Positions 62,766 to 64,000 of a stretch of 64,000 nucleotides of DNA are shown one piece after another (within the stretch, counting starts at the first letter, position 1; each line of letters starts with the position of its first letter). The position numbers were made by a program, and so were the translations under genes. This DNA comes from Sphingobacterium pedocola (GTDB lineage: Bacteria > Bacteroidota > Bacteroidia > Sphingobacteriales > Sphingobacteriaceae): the NCBI RefSeq assembly GCF_015209965.1, contig NZ_MU158689.1:841629-905628 (forward strand). Direction: 5' to 3'. The notes beneath the pieces were generated by a model. It saw only the letters and a program-made list of their open reading frames with translations. It was not told where the DNA came from and ran no database searches.

Positions 62766-63326
62766 CTATGACACCTGAGTCGTATTGAAGACTTCTCCGA
62801 ATTTAGAAAACGTTTCATTAGCCACTTCTATTGCTTTTGCATGACTGGCTGGGTCTTCTCCGTATGTGTTGAGTACTGCCGTAAATGCAGCCCACATCTT
62901 ACCCGTATCTTCCCCATATCCCGAAAAGAAAGATGTTCCTCCAGTAATACCGTATTTATTCAACATCTGTACAATGTATGGTCCGCCCATGATAGAACCT
63001 TCCAATACGTATAAGGCAGAGAGGGCTTCCAAGGGGGAAGTTACCTGTGGGACATTCACTTCCGGGAGATGGTCCACACTTTCGCCTAATTCTTCAACAT
63101 CCTGTTTGATATAGCTGGAATTCCGACGCTGGACATAGTCTGGCAGTACTTCGTTTGTAATATACGGCATTATCGCTTTTTCGACAGCGTTGAAGTATGC
63201 ATAGAAGTTTTTTAATACTTCTGCGTAATCTGCGTTGGAACGGATAGCTTTTAGTTGACGTACAACTGTACCTTCTAATTTTTGATGTGCAGCACTCGTG
63301 CTTTCTTTGATATTTTGACTTAACAT
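62766..63326 (-). CDS. Biliverdin-producing heme oxygenase
   Basis: This is a 186-residue bacterial heme oxygenase-like protein (BphO/HemO type). It would open heme to biliverdin, CO and iron with electrons from a partner reductase. The proximal His is in TSAAHQKLEGTVV near residue 14. The distal helix has EALSALYVLEGSIMGGPYIVQML with the glycine-rich GSIMGG, and a C-terminal helical part follows. Such enzymes serve iron scavenging from heme or bacteriophytochrome chromophore supply. No phytochrome gene is adjacent, so the role is open. It converges on the nitrate operon. Confidence 0.85.
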   Translation of the reverse strand: MLSQNIKESTSAAHQKLEGTVVRQLKAIRSNADYAEVLKNFYAYFNAVEKAIMPYITNEVLPDYVQRRNSSYIKQDVEELGESVDHLPEVNVPQVTSPLEALSALYVLEGSIMGGPYIVQMLNKYGITGGTSFFSGYGEDTGKMWAAFTAVLNTYGEDPASHAKAIEVANETFSKFGEVFNTTQVS

Positions 63327-63579
63327 GATGTAATCTTTTAATTTATAACGATTCTATACAAATATTGTTATTTATTGGAATATCTGTATGCTTCTTTTCG
63401 CTTAATCATCTATGAAATCTGCTATTTTTCTAACAAGCTTTCGTAGTAGGGCAAGTAGGACGTCAATTTCGTTACAAAGAGAATTAACGTTTCTTTGCTT
63501 TTTAACGGAAAAAAAACTATGTTGCAGAAAATTATACTTCGACCAAGTATAGATTTTTTATTCTAAAAACAATACAATT

Positions 63580-64000
63580 ATGAACAAAATCAAATTTATG
63601 AAGAGCCTAGTTCTTCTTTTCTTCGTCGGAGTTTCCGGGCAGTTGCATGCGCAGGATAGGACGGCGCCGTCTTATCCGTTGATCACCCACAACCCCAATT
63701 TCAGTATTTGGTCTAATACCGACCAACTTGCGGAATCCACAACGACACATTGGACCGGAGCGGATCATGCGCTATTGGGTATGATCGATGTAGATGGAAC
63801 AATATATCGCTTTCTAGGTAAGGAGGTTCCAAATTACAAAACCATTCTGCCCGCCTCCGATGAAGAGTCTTATGAAGTACATTATACCGAAGTACAGCCT
63901 CAAGGAGATTGGAAAACAACAAACTATAACAGCTCTGAATGGAAGTTAGGAAAAGCGCCTATTGGTGATTTGGCTCAAAAAGCTAAAACGATTTGGCAAT
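63580..64000 (+). CDS. Secreted DUF4964/DUF4965 glutaminase-like protein (partial)
   Basis: The frame starts at 63580 and runs off the right edge after 140 codons. It has a signal peptide of about 25 residues (ending LHAQ) and then DRTAPSYPLITHNPNFSIWS and TTTHWTGADHALLGMIDVDG, the N-terminal pattern of the DUF4964/DUF5127/DUF4965 proteins. These large secreted proteins are related to fungal glutaminase A. A periplasmic or extracellular amidase role is likely, but only the first part is visible here. A short alternative start at codon 7 (MKSLV) also fits a signal peptide. Confidence 0.85.
   Translation, partial: MNKIKFMKSLVLLFFVGVSGQLHAQDRTAPSYPLITHNPNFSIWSNTDQLAESTTTHWTGADHALLGMIDVDGTIYRFLGKEVPNYKTILPASDEESYEVHYTEVQPQGDWKTTNYNSSEWKLGKAPIGDLAQKAKTIWQ

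Overview
The window is chromosomal DNA of a Bacteroidota bacterium, most likely of the family Sphingobacteriaceae (a Sphingobacterium-like genus). This is inferred from phylum-typical gene families (DUF4294, DUF3098, GH130/GT4 pair, BshB1 of the bacillithiol pathway, the adk-obgE, ftsX-DUF3098-uppP-truB-ribF and relA-fur-purA neighbourhoods), from promoters of the Bacteroidota -33/-7 type (TTTG ... TAnnTTTG), and from an AT-rich, densely packed genome. No rRNA, CRISPR array, insertion sequence, phage or integrase gene was seen. Four tRNA genes are present: Ser(UGA), Arg(UCU) and two identical Arg(ACG).

Layout. 1-9.4 kb: tRNAs, an S9 peptidase, a convergent GT4 glycosyltransferase / GH130 phosphorylase pair, a patatin and an alpha/beta hydrolase. 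9.4-30.7 kb: core metabolism and translation, namely adk, obgE, accA, an MscS channel, coaA, an OsmC protein, mgsA, a nucleoside-recognition membrane protein, pabB, purA, a Fur-family repressor, relA/spoT, DUF4294, a glutathione peroxidase, bshB1, ribF, truB, uppP, DUF3098, ftsX and leuS. 31.1-36.8 kb (minus strand): a five-gene cassette that looks like a copper acquisition system. It holds a small Cys/His-rich membrane-anchored protein, a Cys/His/Met-rich lipoprotein, an OprC/NosA-like TonB receptor with a CxxxM plug motif, an MbnP lipoprotein and an MbnH-type diheme enzyme. 37-43.7 kb: housekeeping genes (NUDIX, pyrE, SRPBCC, DinB, exonuclease, trxB, calcineurin-type phosphoesterase). 43.8-47.1 kb: a reduced-sulfur cassette (two YeeE/YedE halves, TauE, persulfide dioxygenase-rhodanese). 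47-52.9 kb: YceI, mnmE, ZIP transporter, YegP-like protein, oxidoreductase, PEP-mutase-like protein. 53.3-62.5 kb: a nitrate-assimilation and molybdenum-cofactor operon (moaC-mogA fusion, moeA, narK, a 1174-residue nitrate reductase fused to its NADH-dependent electron-input module, an unusual nitrite/sulfite-reductase-like protein with a rubredoxin tail, mobA). It is preceded by a T-rich non-coding stretch and a 34-codon remnant resembling the start of moeB/thiF. The right end carries a heme oxygenase and the start of a DUF4964/DUF4965 glutaminase-like secreted protein.

Most noteworthy are the copper cassette with a perfect 22-bp palindrome in front of its lipoprotein gene, the NSR-like/rubredoxin protein that appears to have lost its siroheme and [4Fe-4S] ligands, and the apparent moeB remnant translationally coupled to moaC. 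Function calls come from reading motifs only; no database search was run.
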